The notes under the pieces: model-generated
What the model saw: only the letters and a program-made list of their open reading frames with translations
What the model was told of the DNA's origin: nothing
The model's database searches: none
Source: JAZDEY01 sp043808325 [NCBI: Candidatus Eiseniibacteriota bacterium]
Lineage (GTDB): Bacteria; Arandabacterota; Arandabacteria; Arandabacterales
Assembly: GCA_043808325.1 (NCBI GenBank)
Contig: JAZDEY010000044.1
Location: forward strand, 62,001-126,000
Reading direction: 5' to 3'
DNA length: 64,000 nt
Made by a program: the position numbers and the translations under genes
Part shown: piece after piece, positions 45,053-52,984 of the stretch
Layout: every line of letters starts with the position of its first letter
How positions within the stretch are numbered: the first letter of the stretch is position 1

Positions 45053-46468
45053 ATGTCAGGAGAGCGAATACTTGTTGTAGAAGATGAAGAGGGAATGAGG
45101 GAGTTCCTGAAGATCCTCCTTGCCAAGGAAGGTTATGAGGTGGTGGCCTTCGAAGAAGGCACAAGCGCACTCGAACGTTTCAAGGATGAGAGTTTCCATC
45201 TTGTGATCACCGACATAAAGATGCCGGGACTAAGCGGCATTGAATTGCTGGCCCGCGTTAAGGAGATCGACCCATCGGTCCCGGTGATACTCATGACCGG
45301 CCACGGCTCCATGGAGACCGCGATCGAAGCAGTCAACAACGATGCCTTTGCGTACCTTCTCAAGCAGGCCAGGAATGATGAGATCAAGCAGCTGGTGAAG
45401 AAGGCCGTCGAGATGAGGATGCTTCAGAAAGAGAACAGGCTTCTGAAGCAGCAGCTGAAGAAGAACCTCGCGGAGAGGCCGACCATCGGCAAGAGCCAGA
45501 AGATCCGCCAGGTGTTCGCGCTGGTCGATAAGGTCGCGGAGACCGATTCCACGATCTTGATTAGCGGCGAGAGCGGAACGGGCAAGGAGCTCGTGGCAAG
45601 GGAGATCCACATTAAGAGCGGCCGTTCTGAGGGGCCCTTCGTTTCAATAAACTGTGGAGCTCTCCCCGAGACGCTCCTGGAGAGCGAGCTTTTCGGCCAC
45701 GTTCGAGGCTCCTTTACCGGCGCCATCAGGGACAAGGACGGGCTTTTTGCGGTCGCGAAGGGCGGCACCTTCTTCCTTGACGAAGTGGGGGAGACCTCAC
45801 CCACTATTCAGGTCAAGCTCCTGAGAGTGCTGCAGGAGCGGGAGATCATTCCCGTCGGCGGAGTCAAGCCGATCAAAGTCGACGTGAGACTGATCGCCGC
45901 CACCAATGCAGATCTCGAGCGGGACGTCGAGACCGGCAAGTTCAGGCCCGATCTCTATTACAGGCTCAACGTTATCCCAGTTGTGATGCCGCCTTTGAGG
46001 GAGCGCAAGGACGATATCCCCCTCCTGGTGGAGCACTTTCTTAAAATCTACTGTGAAAGTGCCGGCCGGCCCATGAAGACGGTATCACCCGATGCCTTTG
46101 ACATTCTGATGAGGCACGATTGGCCGGGCAACGTCAGGGAGCTTGAAAACGCTGTCGAGCGGGCGGTGATCCTTCAGGAGGACCGCGTGATAATGCCTGA
46201 TGATCTTCCCGAGAAGCTGCGCTCCAGGGGCAGGGGCAAGCCGGAATCGGTGGTCTCGGTAACCAATCTGACGTTGGACCAGCTTGAGAAGGAATACCTC
46301 ATCAAGGTGCTGGAGGAGACGGGTTGGCATAAGAAGCGCGCGGCGTCGATTCTAGGCATAAATGCATCGACCTTATACCGTAAGCTCCAGCGCTATGGTT
46401 TTGAGAAGGTGATCGGCCAGATGAGACCGGCGGAGGAGCTGGTGGGAAGTGCAAAAGACAATCTTTGA
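45053..46468 (+). CDS. pilR: Sigma-54-dependent response regulator PilR
   Basis: 471 residues: receiver (1-120) with phosphoacceptor D54 in TDIKMPG, AAA+ ATPase (about 140-380) with Walker A GESGTGKE and Walker B GGTFFLDEVGE, and a Fis-type helix-turn-helix at the end (KKRAASILGINASTLYRKL). Two unusual points: the sigma-54-contacting loop reads GSFTGA (219-224) rather than GAFTGA, and the conserved receiver Lys-Pro is K104-Q105. It is the obvious activator for the three -24/-12 promoters in this locus. Confidence 0.95.
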   Translation: MSGERILVVEDEEGMREFLKILLAKEGYEVVAFEEGTSALERFKDESFHLVITDIKMPGLSGIELLARVKEIDPSVPVILMTGHGSMETAIEAVNNDAFAYLLKQARNDEIKQLVKKAVEMRMLQKENRLLKQQLKKNLAERPTIGKSQKIRQVFALVDKVAETDSTILISGESGTGKELVAREIHIKSGRSEGPFVSINCGALPETLLESELFGHVRGSFTGAIRDKDGLFAVAKGGTFFLDEVGETSPTIQVKLLRVLQEREIIPVGGVKPIKVDVRLIAATNADLERDVETGKFRPDLYYRLNVIPVVMPPLRERKDDIPLLVEHFLKIYCESAGRPMKTVSPDAFDILMRHDWPGNVRELENAVERAVILQEDRVIMPDDLPEKLRSRGRGKPESVVSVTNLTLDQLEKEYLIKVLEETGWHKKRAASILGINASTLYRKLQRYGFEKVIGQMRPAEELVGSAKDNL

Positions 46469-46576
46469 GCTTGCAAACCGCATTGGAGATATGATAGTAT
46501 ATTTTACATCAGAGGCGCGGGGTGTGTAGATGATTCCGAGTACGCACGATAGGGCACGGCTATCCCCGGGAACAAG

Positions 46577-46592
46577 TGGTATGAACCTTGCT
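46577..46592 (+). promoter_or_regulatory. Sigma-54 (-24/-12) promoter for pilA
   Basis: TGGTATGAACCTTGCT fits TGGCACG-N4-TTGCW with GG-N10-GC spacing intact. The start would be near 46603, about 70 bases before the pilin ATG. A TTGCAAACCGCATTGG element at 46471-46486 lies about 105 bp upstream. A weak sigma-70 pair (TTGCAA 46471, TAGTAT 46495) overlaps that element. Confidence 0.75.
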
Positions 46593-46674
46593 TGTATTGG
46601 GAGACAGAGATCAGTCCAGTCAACAATGGCATATAGGGAATTCAAGTCTAGAACCTGAGAGGAGGTGAAACAAC

Positions 46675-47127
46675 ATGTTTAATCAGAAGGGTTTTACCCT
46701 GATCGAGCTTATGATCGTGGTTGTGATCATTGGCATTCTGGCTGCTATCGCCATTCCTAACTTCATCAGCATGCAGGACAGGGCGAAGGAAGCCAGCGTG
46801 AAGGGCAATATGCACACTGTCCAGCTCGCGTTCGAGGATTATGCTGTTCAGAGTGACGGGACATACCCGGTCGACGATGCCACTGCAGCATTCGCTGGTG
46901 GGCCGTCGATCAAGCAACTGTGCCCTGACACCGACAACCTTCCGGCGGATGAAGGTGAATGGCCGAACAATCCGTTCAGGGGTGACGAGAGTACTTTCAA
47001 TTGGGGAAGCGATCCCGCCACTACGGGTGACCTCGGAGCTAATCCTTCGCTGACTACTAACTATGCCATCAAGGGCTGTGGGAAGGACGACCTTGTTCTC
47101 CCGCTCGTGCTGACCACGGGTATGTAG
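46675..47127 (+). CDS. pilA: Type IV major pilin PilA
   Basis: 150 residues. The leader is MFNQKG, cut before F7; the mature N-terminus FTLIELMIVVVIIGILAAIA is the class IVa pilin helix with the conserved Glu at mature position 5. The C-terminal head is small and holds two Cys residues (in LCPD and KGCGK) that may form the disulfide of the D-region. A strong AGGAGG site precedes the ATG, and a strong terminator follows, so it is probably transcribed as its own abundant message. The prepilin peptidase PilD needed to mature it is not in this window. Confidence 0.96.
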   Translation: MFNQKGFTLIELMIVVVIIGILAAIAIPNFISMQDRAKEASVKGNMHTVQLAFEDYAVQSDGTYPVDDATAAFAGGPSIKQLCPDTDNLPADEGEWPNNPFRGDESTFNWGSDPATTGDLGANPSLTTNYAIKGCGKDDLVLPLVLTTGM

Positions 47128-47147
47128 TCGGGCTCAGGCTTCGATCT

Positions 47148-47187
47148 GAAGGCAGTGACCCAAGGGTCGCTGCCTTCTGCTTTTCCT
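47148..47187 (+). terminator. Intrinsic terminator after pilA
   Basis: A 14-bp stem with one G-T pair, GAAGGCAGTGACCC (47148-47161) with GGGTCGCTGCCTTC (47164-47177), is followed by TGCTTTTCCTTT. It separates pilA from the ABC genes. Confidence 0.85.
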
Positions 47188-47227
47188 TTACCTGCCTAAA
47201 GTGAGGCCTCCAACCTGCCGATTATAC

Positions 47228-47256
47228 TTGACACATCCCTGATTCTTTTGGATTCT
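47228..47256 (+). promoter_or_regulatory. Possible sigma-70 promoter for the ABC transporter genes
   Basis: TTGACA (47228-47233) is perfect; GATTCT (47251-47256) after 17 bases is a weak -10. It lies just after the pilA terminator. Confidence 0.4.
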
Positions 47257-47285
47257 CAAAGCGCAACCCCGTGGAGGGCCAGACG

Positions 47286-48449
47286 ATGCCGGTGCTTGAC
47301 TTTGAAGGTGTCTCGAAGGTCTTCAAGTCGAGCCTGAGAGGCAGATACCTTTATACTCTCGGGCCTCTTACCTTTGAGATCCAGGAAGGCGAGATCTTCG
47401 GCTACTTGGGCCCCAATGGTGCCGGCAAGACAACCACAATAAAGCTCGCCATGGGCCTGCTCAAACCGACCTCGGGAAGGATACTGCTGTTCGGAGACCC
47501 GTCGAATTCGACCGAGGCGAGGAGCCGAATAGGTTTTCTACCGGAGCAGCCCTATTTCTATCAGCACTTGAGTGCCTTCGAGCTGCTGGAGTTCTATGGG
47601 GACATCTTTGGGCTCTCGCGCGCCGAGATCCGCCGCAGAGCCGACCAGCTCCTGGAGATAGTCGGTCTCAAGGAATCGAGGAATACCACTATCTCCAAGT
47701 TCTCGAAAGGCATGCTCCAGAGAATCGGACTCGCCCAGGCTCTGGTCAATGATCCCGATCTCATTGTTCTCGACGAGCCTCTTTCCGGTCTTGACCCGGT
47801 CGGGCGGCGTGAAATCAGGGATCTCATCATCGATCTCAAAGCAAGGGGCAAGACGGTCTTCTTCAGCTCCCACATCCTTCAGGACGTGGAGATGATCTGC
47901 GATCGTGTCGGGATAATCTCTGCCGGCAGGATACTCAAGATAACCAGCGTGGCCGAAGTGCTGGAGAAGAGCGTACGGTGGATTGAGGTCGAGGTAGCCG
48001 GTCTGCCGGTTGAGAGGGTCAGGGCCCTTGGCCTGACCGACGTCACCACCCTGAGCGACAAGACCGTGATCCACGTCGCCCACGAGGACCAGCTCAATGG
48101 CACGATCAGCAAGTTGATCGCAGCCGGGGCAAGAATAGCTGCGGTGATTCCGATGAGACTTACGCTCGAGGACTACTTCATGAGCCAGATTGCCGAGGGT
48201 GGGGATACCCGGGTCCGCGGCGGTCCGGGCGATGGCCCGGATCACCTGAAACCCGACAACGTGAGGGGCGGTCTCCACGATTCCGACAGTCGATATCGAA
48301 ACTGTCGCAGTCTCAAGCGCCGCAGCGGTGTCGATCGTAACTGCGCCGGCGCGGACTCCGGCAGCCGCAATCACAACGGTCAAAATCACGGGAACTGCAC
48401 TACATCGGGTCAGGACAGCTGCTCTGCCTCGATGGGGAAAAGGGCGTGA
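47286..48449 (+). CDS. ABC transporter ATP-binding protein of the pilus locus
   Basis: 387 residues. The ABC domain covers about the first 230 residues: Walker A GPNGAGKTTT, signature FSKGMLQRIGLAQAL, Walker B LIVLDEPLSGLDP, and the switch histidine in SSHILQD. The ABC-2 type C-terminal part ends near residue 305 (EDYFMSQIAEGG). About 80 further residues are an unusual low-complexity tail rich in Arg, Gly, Ser and Cys. In Myxococcus xanthus an ABC ATPase and permease (PilH, PilI) sit at the same place between pilA and pilMNOPQ and are needed for pili; this is likely their counterpart. ATG 47286 has GGAGGG seven bases upstream. Confidence 0.85.
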   Translation: MPVLDFEGVSKVFKSSLRGRYLYTLGPLTFEIQEGEIFGYLGPNGAGKTTTIKLAMGLLKPTSGRILLFGDPSNSTEARSRIGFLPEQPYFYQHLSAFELLEFYGDIFGLSRAEIRRRADQLLEIVGLKESRNTTISKFSKGMLQRIGLAQALVNDPDLIVLDEPLSGLDPVGRREIRDLIIDLKARGKTVFFSSHILQDVEMICDRVGIISAGRILKITSVAEVLEKSVRWIEVEVAGLPVERVRALGLTDVTTLSDKTVIHVAHEDQLNGTISKLIAAGARIAAVIPMRLTLEDYFMSQIAEGGDTRVRGGPGDGPDHLKPDNVRGGLHDSDSRYRNCRSLKRRSGVDRNCAGADSGSRNHNGQNHGNCTTSGQDSCSASMGKRA

Positions 48450-49225
48450 CGTCAATGACCGCGAGGGTGCTCGGCATAGCCAGGAATACCTTCAGGGAAG
48501 GGGTAAGGGACAGGCTTTTCCTGGCGATCGGCGTTTTCGCCGTTTTCGTGCTCGGAAGCAGCCTGGTGATCGGCCCGATTTCTCTGGGGGAGCAGGTGCG
48601 CATCACCCAGGACCTGGGGCTCGCCGCTATCTCGGTCCTGAGCTTCATGATTGCAGTCCTCGTGGGCACAAGCATTGTCCACCGGGAGATCGACAGGCGG
48701 ACGATTTACACCGTAATCTCCAAACCGGTTGCGAGGTGGCAGTTCATCTTAGGCAAGTTCCTGGGACTGATTACCACCGTCAGCCTGCTCCTGGGCGGCA
48801 TGACCGTGCTCTTTGTGGCAATCAATCTGATCGTTGCCGGATCTTTCAATTCGCAGCTTCTCGTCGCGATTCTGCTTACCTGGATGGAAATGGTGCTCCT
48901 GACGGCACTTTCGGTGCTGATGTCGACCATCGCCTCCCCGATTCTGGGTGCGATCTTCTCGTTGCTCCTCTACGTGATAGGTCATGCCTCGGCCGATGTC
49001 AAAGACCTGGCGGTGAGATTCGGTTCGGGAACGCTCAGGGCCATAAGCGATGTAGTTTACTATGCCCTGCCTAACCTCGAATATCTGAACGTGAGAAGCA
49101 AGGTCACCCATGGCGTACAGATCGACATTGCATATGTGGCGTTTGCGTCCTCGTATGCGCTGCTCTACTCACTTGCATTCCTCGTGGTGGCGGTTCTGGT
49201 GTTCGAGAGGAAGGAATTCAGGTGA
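48446..49225 (+). CDS. ABC-2 type permease of the pilus locus
   Basis: 259 residues with about six membrane segments, including one in SVLSFMIAVLVGTSIVHREID and one near the C-terminus before FERKEFR. The RVLGIARNTFREGVRDRLF start is typical of ABC-2 permeases. It is the membrane partner of the ATPase upstream, whose stop codon it overlaps (GTGA); an ATG at 48455 is an alternative start. Position matches PilI of Myxococcus. The transported substrate is unknown. Confidence 0.85.
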   Translation: MTSMTARVLGIARNTFREGVRDRLFLAIGVFAVFVLGSSLVIGPISLGEQVRITQDLGLAAISVLSFMIAVLVGTSIVHREIDRRTIYTVISKPVARWQFILGKFLGLITTVSLLLGGMTVLFVAINLIVAGSFNSQLLVAILLTWMEMVLLTALSVLMSTIASPILGAIFSLLLYVIGHASADVKDLAVRFGSGTLRAISDVVYYALPNLEYLNVRSKVTHGVQIDIAYVAFASSYALLYSLAFLVVAVLVFERKEFR

Positions 49226-50265
49226 AGAAGTCTTCTTTGCTGCCGTTGCTGTCTCTCTTGGTTATCGCAGTTATCGCGATTTACGCGATCGGCCCGGGGC
49301 TCGACCAGCGGCGCTATTCGAACGATGTGATCGAGGAGCTCACCTATTTCCCATCCGGCAGGATGCTTCAGGTGGCGGACCTCGGCTTTGGCTCGCTCCT
49401 GGCCGACGCGATGTGGCTCCGCGGGATCCAATACTATGGGGAGCACCGGAGGACCGATCGGGAATACCCTTTGGCGGAACACATCTTCTCGACGATCACC
49501 AATCTTGACCCCGGATTCATCGGCGCATACAGGTTTGGCGCTCTGGTGCTCGCGGAAGACGCGGGTACCCCCGCGGGGGCCATCGATCTATTGAGGAAGG
49601 GCATAAGAAGCAACCCTGAAAGCTGGGAGATCCCTTTCGATCTCGGCTTCATCTACTTCATGAATCTCGGCGACTATCGGAGAGCGGCCCACTACTTCAG
49701 GATGGCTTCACGCTATGAAGGAGCTCCCGACATTGCCAAGCGTTTCACTGCATTTGCATATCGCAGGGCAGGAAGAACGGACATCGCAGAGGAGCTCTGG
49801 GAGGGGATCTGCCGCTCCAGCCAGAACAAGCTGATGAGGGAAAGCGCGGAACTGGCGCTCAAGGACATTGCGCTCGAGAAGACCGCTGCAGCGTTGGGGG
49901 AGGAGGTCAAGCGTTACGTCCTGTCCTTCGGCAGATCGCCTCAAGATCTCGCCGAACTGGTTCGTGCCGGTCTGGTAAGCGAGATCCCGCACGATCCCTT
50001 CGGGGGAAGCTATTTCCTTGATCCCTCGACCGGCTGCGTCCTGAGCACCACGAGCGTGATGCGCGAGGGCGCTGCGAAGAAGACCTACCTCGAGAGGAGA
50101 ATCAGGCAGTTCGCCGATCGCAACGGCCGCCTGCCCCAGTCACTGGACGAGCTCAAGACGCAGGGTTTCGTTGTCGAAATACCTAGAGTGGCCGGCGCCA
50201 GGGTCGGATACGACCCGGCAACCGGCCGCGTGACCTATGAATCACTCTGGAAAGAAGCTAGGTAA
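49222..50265 (+). CDS. TPR-containing membrane-anchored protein of the pilus locus
   Basis: 347 residues. One N-terminal membrane segment (about 6-25) is followed by helical TPR-like repeats (LDPGFIGAYRFGALVLAED, WEIPFDLGFIYFMNLGDYR). The C-terminal half contains two copies of a short Pro-Gln-Asp/Leu-type element followed by a beta segment (SPQDLAELVRAGLVSEIPHDPFGG and LPQSLDELKTQGFV). It overlaps both neighbours by one to four bases. In Myxococcus a third gene, pilG, accompanies the pilHI transporter; I cannot say whether this is its homologue. Confidence 0.7.
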   Translation: MKKSSLLPLLSLLVIAVIAIYAIGPGLDQRRYSNDVIEELTYFPSGRMLQVADLGFGSLLADAMWLRGIQYYGEHRRTDREYPLAEHIFSTITNLDPGFIGAYRFGALVLAEDAGTPAGAIDLLRKGIRSNPESWEIPFDLGFIYFMNLGDYRRAAHYFRMASRYEGAPDIAKRFTAFAYRRAGRTDIAEELWEGICRSSQNKLMRESAELALKDIALEKTAAALGEEVKRYVLSFGRSPQDLAELVRAGLVSEIPHDPFGGSYFLDPSTGCVLSTTSVMREGAAKKTYLERRIRQFADRNGRLPQSLDELKTQGFVVEIPRVAGARVGYDPATGRVTYESLWKEAR

Positions 50266-50891
50266 TGAGACAGCGTCTTCGCCGGCGGCTGGCACGCCTG
50301 GGAGCATCCCTTAGCGCGTTCTTCGGGATCAAGCGAAAGGACAGACGAAACGTGACTCGTCAGACTTGGAGACTCGATGAGATAAAGGACATCGACAACG
50401 TTATCGAGACCTTCAACGGCCTGGTCGCCAGGCTGTGCCACGACGGCAATCAGCTGGGGGAGCTTTACGTCAAGGCCGAGGAGAAGGCCGCCAGGTACGC
50501 CCTGTTGAGCGAAACCGTGATCGATTCGGTCTCAAGCGGAATCCTTGTGATTGAGAGCATGGGCAATGTGGCCCTCGCCAACTCTGCGGCGAGGCTCCTT
50601 CTGGGGCTTAACGCCCAGGCGGAAATCGCGGGCAAGAGACTGGCCGAGATTCTTGATGACTCGGGCGAGCTCGAATCGCTGGTAGCCGAGAACTTCAAGA
50701 CCTCGACCAACGCCTCAAGGCGAATCATCAATGTCCGGGCGCGTGGGGGAAGGGAACTGTGTCTGGGCGCCAGCACCTCGTGCGTCAGCTCAGCACCTCC
50801 CCGGGTGGATGCCGTGATCGTCGTGTTCACGGAACTCGGGAGCCGGCCCGATGCCGCCCCTGCTCCGGGTGCGGGTGAGGCCGATCGGTGA
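50265..50891 (+). CDS. PAS-domain protein without kinase module
   Basis: 208 residues. A very basic N-terminus (Arg-rich, about 1-30) leads to a coiled stretch (about 45-80) and a PAS domain (about 83-190) with SVSSGILVIESMGNVALANSAA. The sequence resembles the PAS part of a PilS-like sensor, but no HisKA or ATPase domain follows. It may be a soluble sensor or adaptor, or the remnant of a kinase. It begins on the last base of the TPR gene's stop codon. Confidence 0.7.
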   Translation: MRQRLRRRLARLGASLSAFFGIKRKDRRNVTRQTWRLDEIKDIDNVIETFNGLVARLCHDGNQLGELYVKAEEKAARYALLSETVIDSVSSGILVIESMGNVALANSAARLLLGLNAQAEIAGKRLAEILDDSGELESLVAENFKTSTNASRRIINVRARGGRELCLGASTSCVSSAPPRVDAVIVVFTELGSRPDAAPAPGAGEADR

Positions 50892-51111
50892 GTCCCTGAG
50901 GGAGTTCCGATCCGACCAGGACCTCCGCAGGGAGGCGGGCCTGATGCTCTTGAGGTCGCTTTCCTCTGAGAACCACCGGGTCGCCCTGGACGAACGAGAA
51001 GGCAACCTGGTTGTCCGGATCGTTTTCGCGGCGCCTGTCAAGCATGGCAAGCCGGCAGGGCCTGCCGCCCAGCGAGGCGACGCTTCTGAGAGAGGGCCCG
51101 ATGGGGTTTAG
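50851..51111 (+). CDS. Small hypothetical protein
   Basis: 86 residues overlapping the end of the PAS gene by 41 bases. I recognise no family. Third codon positions are mostly G or C, as in neighbouring genes, which gives some support to coding. Part of it (VALDEREGNLVVRIVFAA) looks like a strand pair from a kinase-type ATPase domain. The start is uncertain; GTG codons inside it are alternatives. It may be a decayed end of a sensor kinase. Confidence 0.35.
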   Translation: MPPLLRVRVRPIGESLREFRSDQDLRREAGLMLLRSLSSENHRVALDEREGNLVVRIVFAAPVKHGKPAGPAAQRGDASERGPDGV

Positions 51112-51175
51112 GCGCAAGCCCCTTGCAGAATCAGAGGTCTGGTGTTGCATATTGGAATTGGCCTGTCGATTAAGC

Positions 51176-51204
51176 TTGACAGCTTTAGGAGGAAATCACA
51201 TACT
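51176..51204 (+). promoter_or_regulatory. Sigma-70-type promoter upstream of pilM
   Basis: TTGACA (51176-51181) and CATACT (51199-51204) are 17 bases apart. The -35 sits inside the inverted repeat AAGCT-TGAC-AGCTT. It lies upstream of the sigma-54 promoter, giving a possible basal plus activated arrangement. Confidence 0.45.
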
Positions 51205-51229
51205 CTGGGCGTTTTTCAACAAAGGGTCT

Positions 51230-51245
51230 GGGCATGATGGTTGCT
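51230..51245 (+). promoter_or_regulatory. Sigma-54 (-24/-12) promoter for pilMNOPQ
   Basis: GGGCATGATGGTTGCT fits TGGCACG-N4-TTGCW with the GG-N10-GC spacing kept; the first T is replaced by G. The start would be near 51256, about 50 bases before pilM. A TTGCATATTGGAATTGG element at 51145-51161 lies about 85 bp upstream. Confidence 0.7.
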
Positions 51246-51307
51246 TTTCTCCCGTATCTGCGTGTTGCGCTCTCGACCAGTTTCGGCATTACGAAGGGGT
51301 GTAGAAG

Positions 51308-52354
51308 ATGCCGCTAATTGCCAAGAAACATAAGACCAGCGTAGGGCTTGATGTGGGCAGCTACGCCATCAAAGTGATCGAAATGAAGCGTGCTGCCGAC
51401 AAGAACGAGATTGTCAAGGTCGGTATCAAGAAGCTCTTTCCCGGTGCGATCGTGGATGGCGAGCCGATGGACCGAGATGCAGTGATCTCAGCCATCAAGG
51501 AAGTCTATGAGGAGGAAGGCATCGTCAATAATGAGGTTGCCAGTGCGGTCTGCGGTAGGTCGGTGATAGTAAAGAAGATAAGAATGCAGGATATGGATGA
51601 TGACACCGCTCGGGACGTGATTCCTCTCGAAGCCGAGCAGTACGTGCCGTTCGAAAAGGAAGAGCTGACCGTTGATTTTGAGATCCTGAGGAGGGGGCTG
51701 CCCGGGGACACCATGGAAGTTCTGCTTGTTGCGGCAAAGAAAGAGAAAGTGCTCTCCCACGTGGAGCTGTTGCGGGATGCAGGACTGGTGCCCACAATCA
51801 TAGACGTCGATGCCTTCGCAGTGCAGAATGCTTTCGAGCTCAATTATGAATACGAAGAGGGTAAGGTCTATGCGCTTATAGATATAGGTCTTAGCGCGAC
51901 CAACATTGGGATCGTTCGTGACGGCATACCGCTCTTTAACAGGGACGTACCGCTTGGCGGCGAGACCTTCGTCGAGGGCATGCAGCGAATGTTCGGTGTG
52001 ACCTCGGAGGAAGGCCGGGCAGCGCTCGAGGGACTTCCCGGGTCCAAGCCGGACATGGTACTGAAGGCGATCGAATCGGTCGGCGAGGACCTCAGCGTAG
52101 CGATCGAGCGCTCCTTCTCTCACCTGCGGGCTTCCGGTGAGGCCGAGTCGGTTGACCGGATCTTCATAAGTGGGGGCGGGGCGCGCATTTCAGGCCTGCA
52201 GTCCTTCCTGGCAGAGAAACTGTCTGTTCCTGTTGACATAGCGAATCCGCTGCGCGGGTTGACATTCAGCGAGGACGTCTTGGGCGCGGATCCGATTGCC
52301 ATTGGGCCGTCTCTGATGGTTGCGATCGGGCTCGCAACAAGAAAAGGGAGCTAG
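51308..52354 (+). CDS. pilM: Type IV pilus assembly protein PilM
   Basis: 348 residues, an FtsA/actin-like ATP-binding protein on the cytoplasmic face of the pilus machine. It begins with GLDVGSYAIKVIEM (phosphate-binding loop 1) and has IDIGLSATNIGI and ISGGGARISGL as the later actin-fold loops. It binds the short cytoplasmic tail of PilN. It is the first gene of the alignment-complex operon, with the four partners following in the standard order. Confidence 0.95.
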   Translation: MPLIAKKHKTSVGLDVGSYAIKVIEMKRAADKNEIVKVGIKKLFPGAIVDGEPMDRDAVISAIKEVYEEEGIVNNEVASAVCGRSVIVKKIRMQDMDDDTARDVIPLEAEQYVPFEKEELTVDFEILRRGLPGDTMEVLLVAAKKEKVLSHVELLRDAGLVPTIIDVDAFAVQNAFELNYEYEEGKVYALIDIGLSATNIGIVRDGIPLFNRDVPLGGETFVEGMQRMFGVTSEEGRAALEGLPGSKPDMVLKAIESVGEDLSVAIERSFSHLRASGEAESVDRIFISGGGARISGLQSFLAEKLSVPVDIANPLRGLTFSEDVLGADPIAIGPSLMVAIGLATRKGS

Positions 52355-52357
52355 CCT

Positions 52358-52984
52358 ATGATAAGAATAAACCTCCTGCCGAAAGAGGAAAAGCCCTCTA
52401 GAGAGGCCTTGCAGTGGAGCCGGATATTTATCTGGTCGCTAATAGGCGCCGCACTAGTGGTGATCGTAGGTGTTGGCTTCCATATTTACCGCACCTATGA
52501 GATTGCGGCGCTCAAGGCGGATATCGCCGAGACGCGGCGCGAGCTTGCGAAATACGAGGGCCAGGCCGCGCTTGTGAGAGACCTTACAGCGAAGCGTCAG
52601 GCGATCCAACAGCGAATAGATGTGATAGAGAACCTCGACCGGGATCGCTTCTTGAGAGTATATCTCCTGGATGAGCTTGCACGATCGGTGCCCGAATATA
52701 TTTGGATCGAGGAATGTGCAGAGAAGGCCGGCACCGTCAGCCTCAAGGGGGTGGCGTTCTCGAACCTGGCAGTTTCCCAATTGATGGATGATCTCGAGGC
52801 CAAGGCCCACGCTGACTCGGTCACACTGCGAATCATAAGGAAAGAAGAGGTAGACAACCAACCTGTGCTTGGTTTTGAACTCAGATACAATATCCCTGCG
52901 GTCCAGATCATCAAGGCTCCGGCGGCCGGAACCTCGGGCAAAGCCCCGGCAAGCAAGGCCCGGGGGGGAGCGAAGAGCTCATGA
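52358..52984 (+). CDS. pilN: Type IV pilus assembly protein PilN
   Basis: 208 residues. The N-terminus MIRINLLPKE is the PilM-binding motif of the family. One membrane segment follows (about residues 25-47), then a coiled stretch and the periplasmic ferredoxin-like domain (about 110-185). The C-terminus is an Ala/Lys-rich tail. The stop codon overlaps the pilO start (ATGA). Confidence 0.93.
   Translation: MIRINLLPKEEKPSREALQWSRIFIWSLIGAALVVIVGVGFHIYRTYEIAALKADIAETRRELAKYEGQAALVRDLTAKRQAIQQRIDVIENLDRDRFLRVYLLDELARSVPEYIWIEECAEKAGTVSLKGVAFSNLAVSQLMDDLEAKAHADSVTLRIIRKEEVDNQPVLGFELRYNIPAVQIIKAPAAGTSGKAPASKARGGAKSS

Noticed and set aside
48328-49074. 248-codon open frame in another frame across the ABC ATPase tail and permease
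   Set aside because: Its downstream part is out of frame with the clear permease; only its first part is of interest as a possible frameshift signal, reported as a finding.
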